Positions 4,755 through 5,201 of a DNA stretch of 5,201 bases are shown piece after piece. Both the position numbers and the translations under genes were made by a program. The stretch covers positions 1 to 5,201 of the forward strand of contig DMPJ01000081.1 of NCBI GenBank assembly GCA_003456035.1, written 5' to 3'. Each line of letters opens with the position of its first letter. The first letter of the stretch is position 1. The DNA is from Planktothrix sp. UBA8402. Lineage in GTDB: Bacteria; Cyanobacteriota; Cyanobacteriia; Cyanobacteriales; Microcoleaceae. Below the pieces are notes generated by a model. The model was given only the letters and a program-made list of their open reading frames with translations, did not search any database and was not told the DNA's origin.

Positions 4755-4870
4755 CAGGAGATCAGAAAGAACATACAAGAGATCAGAAAAAAAATCAAGG
4801 GGTTTTTGGCGAAAATTAACCCCGGAAAAGTCAAGAATTGTCACAGGATCAAAAAAAAAATCAAACGGGT
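4755..4870 (+). repeat. GATCA-A-tract repeats in the hpf/lrtA leader
   Basis: GAGATCAGAAA occurs at 4758-4768 and again at 4779-4789, exactly 21 bases apart; including flanks, 13 of 14 bases match. A third, looser copy runs from GATCA at 4847 through A10 to TCAAACGGGT (4870). It matches the second copy, which runs through A8 to TCAAGGGGT. The purine-rich, regularly spaced repeats could bind a protein or, as RNA, act in mRNA stability. Confidence 0.5.
4799..4823 (+). promoter_or_regulatory. Leader hairpin GGGGTT/AACCCC
   Basis: GGGGTT (4799-4804) pairs with AACCCC (4818-4823). Three more T-A pairs continue the stem after a 2-base bulge, leaving a GGCGA loop. No T-run follows, so it is a leader structure rather than a terminator. 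It lies midway through the predicted hpf/lrtA leader. Confidence 0.4.
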
Positions 4871-4905
4871 GAAGTTTAGTATCAGGTTAGTGTTAAGGTG
4901 AGAAT

Positions 4906-4920
4906 ATGCCCACATTATGA
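4906..4920 (+). other. Possible 4-codon upstream ORF (MPTL) before hpf/lrtA
   Basis: ATG-CCC-ACA-TTA-TGA begins 7 bases after an AAGG Shine-Dalgarno (4895-4898) and ends 15 bases before the hpf/lrtA ATG, just ahead of its GGAGG. Position and spacing would allow translation, but an ORF this short may be chance. Confidence 0.25.
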
Positions 4921-4935
4921 GCGGGAGGGAGCTTT

Positions 4936-5201
4936 ATGAAGCTTGTTATCCAGGGTAAAAATTTAGAAGTTACGACTGCAATTAACGAATATGTACATCA
5001 GAAGATCACAAAAGCCGTCAGTCATTTTGAACAATTGACGACGGAAGTGGATGTACATTTATCGGTTGCTCGGAACCCTCGGATAAATCCAAAACAAACC
5101 GCAGAAGTGACAATTTATGCCAACGGAACTGTGATTCGCGCTCAAGAAAGTAGTGAAAATCTTTACGCCAGCATTGATCTAGTCGCCGACAAAATTGCTC
5201 G
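4936..5201 (+). CDS. hpf: Ribosome hibernation promoting factor, long type (LrtA); 3' end outside window
   Basis: The first 88 codons encode an S30AE (HPF/RaiA) domain: [20 protein letters not shown], then KITKAVSHF, then [10 protein letters not shown] (39-48), [16 protein letters not shown] (56-71) and [14 protein letters not shown] (75-88). This beta-alpha-beta-beta-beta-alpha domain binds the 30S decoding region and inactivates ribosomes. Cyanobacteria encode the long form, called LrtA (light-repressed transcript A), whose C-terminal domain, not visible here, pairs ribosomes into 100S dimers. The ATG at 4936 has GGAGG (4924-4928) 7 bases upstream. In Synechococcus the lrtA message rises in the dark and its stability depends on a long leader; the roughly 200-base leader here, with repeats and a hairpin, fits that picture but does not prove it. 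Confidence 0.95.
   Translation, partial: MKLVIQGKNLEVTTAINEYVHQKITKAVSHFEQLTTEVDVHLSVARNPRINPKQTAEVTIYANGTVIRAQESSENLYASIDLVADKIA

Overview
The window looks like ordinary chromosomal DNA from a cyanobacterium, probably a filamentous Oscillatoriales-type species (the order is a guess). The evidence is an Rbp-type single-RRM glycine-rich protein placed directly upstream of ribosomal protein S21, two copies of the HIP1 octamer GCGATCGC, a Uma2 (DUF820) nuclease-fold gene of the kind greatly expanded in cyanobacteria, and AT-rich intergenic DNA. I see no CRISPR array, transposase, phage gene, tRNA or rRNA.

Layout. Positions 1-1373 (minus) hold nearly all of gnd, 6-phosphogluconate dehydrogenase, cut at its C-terminus by the window edge. 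A divergent intergenic region with nested inverted repeats separates it from an unrecognised 140-residue protein (1518-1940, plus) and a Uma2-family protein (2031-2600, plus). A 429-base stretch without a convincing gene follows (2601-3029), with short tandem duplications, competing hairpins and perhaps coding relics. Next on the minus strand come rpsU (3030-3245), a 224-base spacer with a two-part stem, rbp (3470-3796) and lipB (3992-4657). Divergent from lipB, on the plus strand, is an hpf/lrtA gene for the long-type hibernation promoting factor, with a leader of about 200 bases; it runs off the right edge.

How they fit together. gnd and lipB are central metabolism genes (oxidative pentose phosphate pathway; lipoylation of 2-oxoacid dehydrogenases and glycine cleavage H protein). 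rpsU, rbp and hpf/lrtA all concern the ribosome or mRNA, and their leaders or spacers contain the most interesting sequence. The strongest signal is in the rbp 5' leader. A CTTACCTC segment is perfectly complementary to the GAGGTAAG that carries the rbp Shine-Dalgarno sequence, and part of the same segment can instead pair with an upstream GTAAG. This is the arrangement expected of a translational RNA switch, and rbp genes in cyanobacteria are known to be cold-regulated. The hpf/lrtA leader has a 21-base-period direct repeat, a GGGGTT/AACCCC hairpin and a possible 4-codon upstream ORF. I found no clear multi-gene novel system; the candidates are RNA-level regulatory elements and all need comparative or experimental support.
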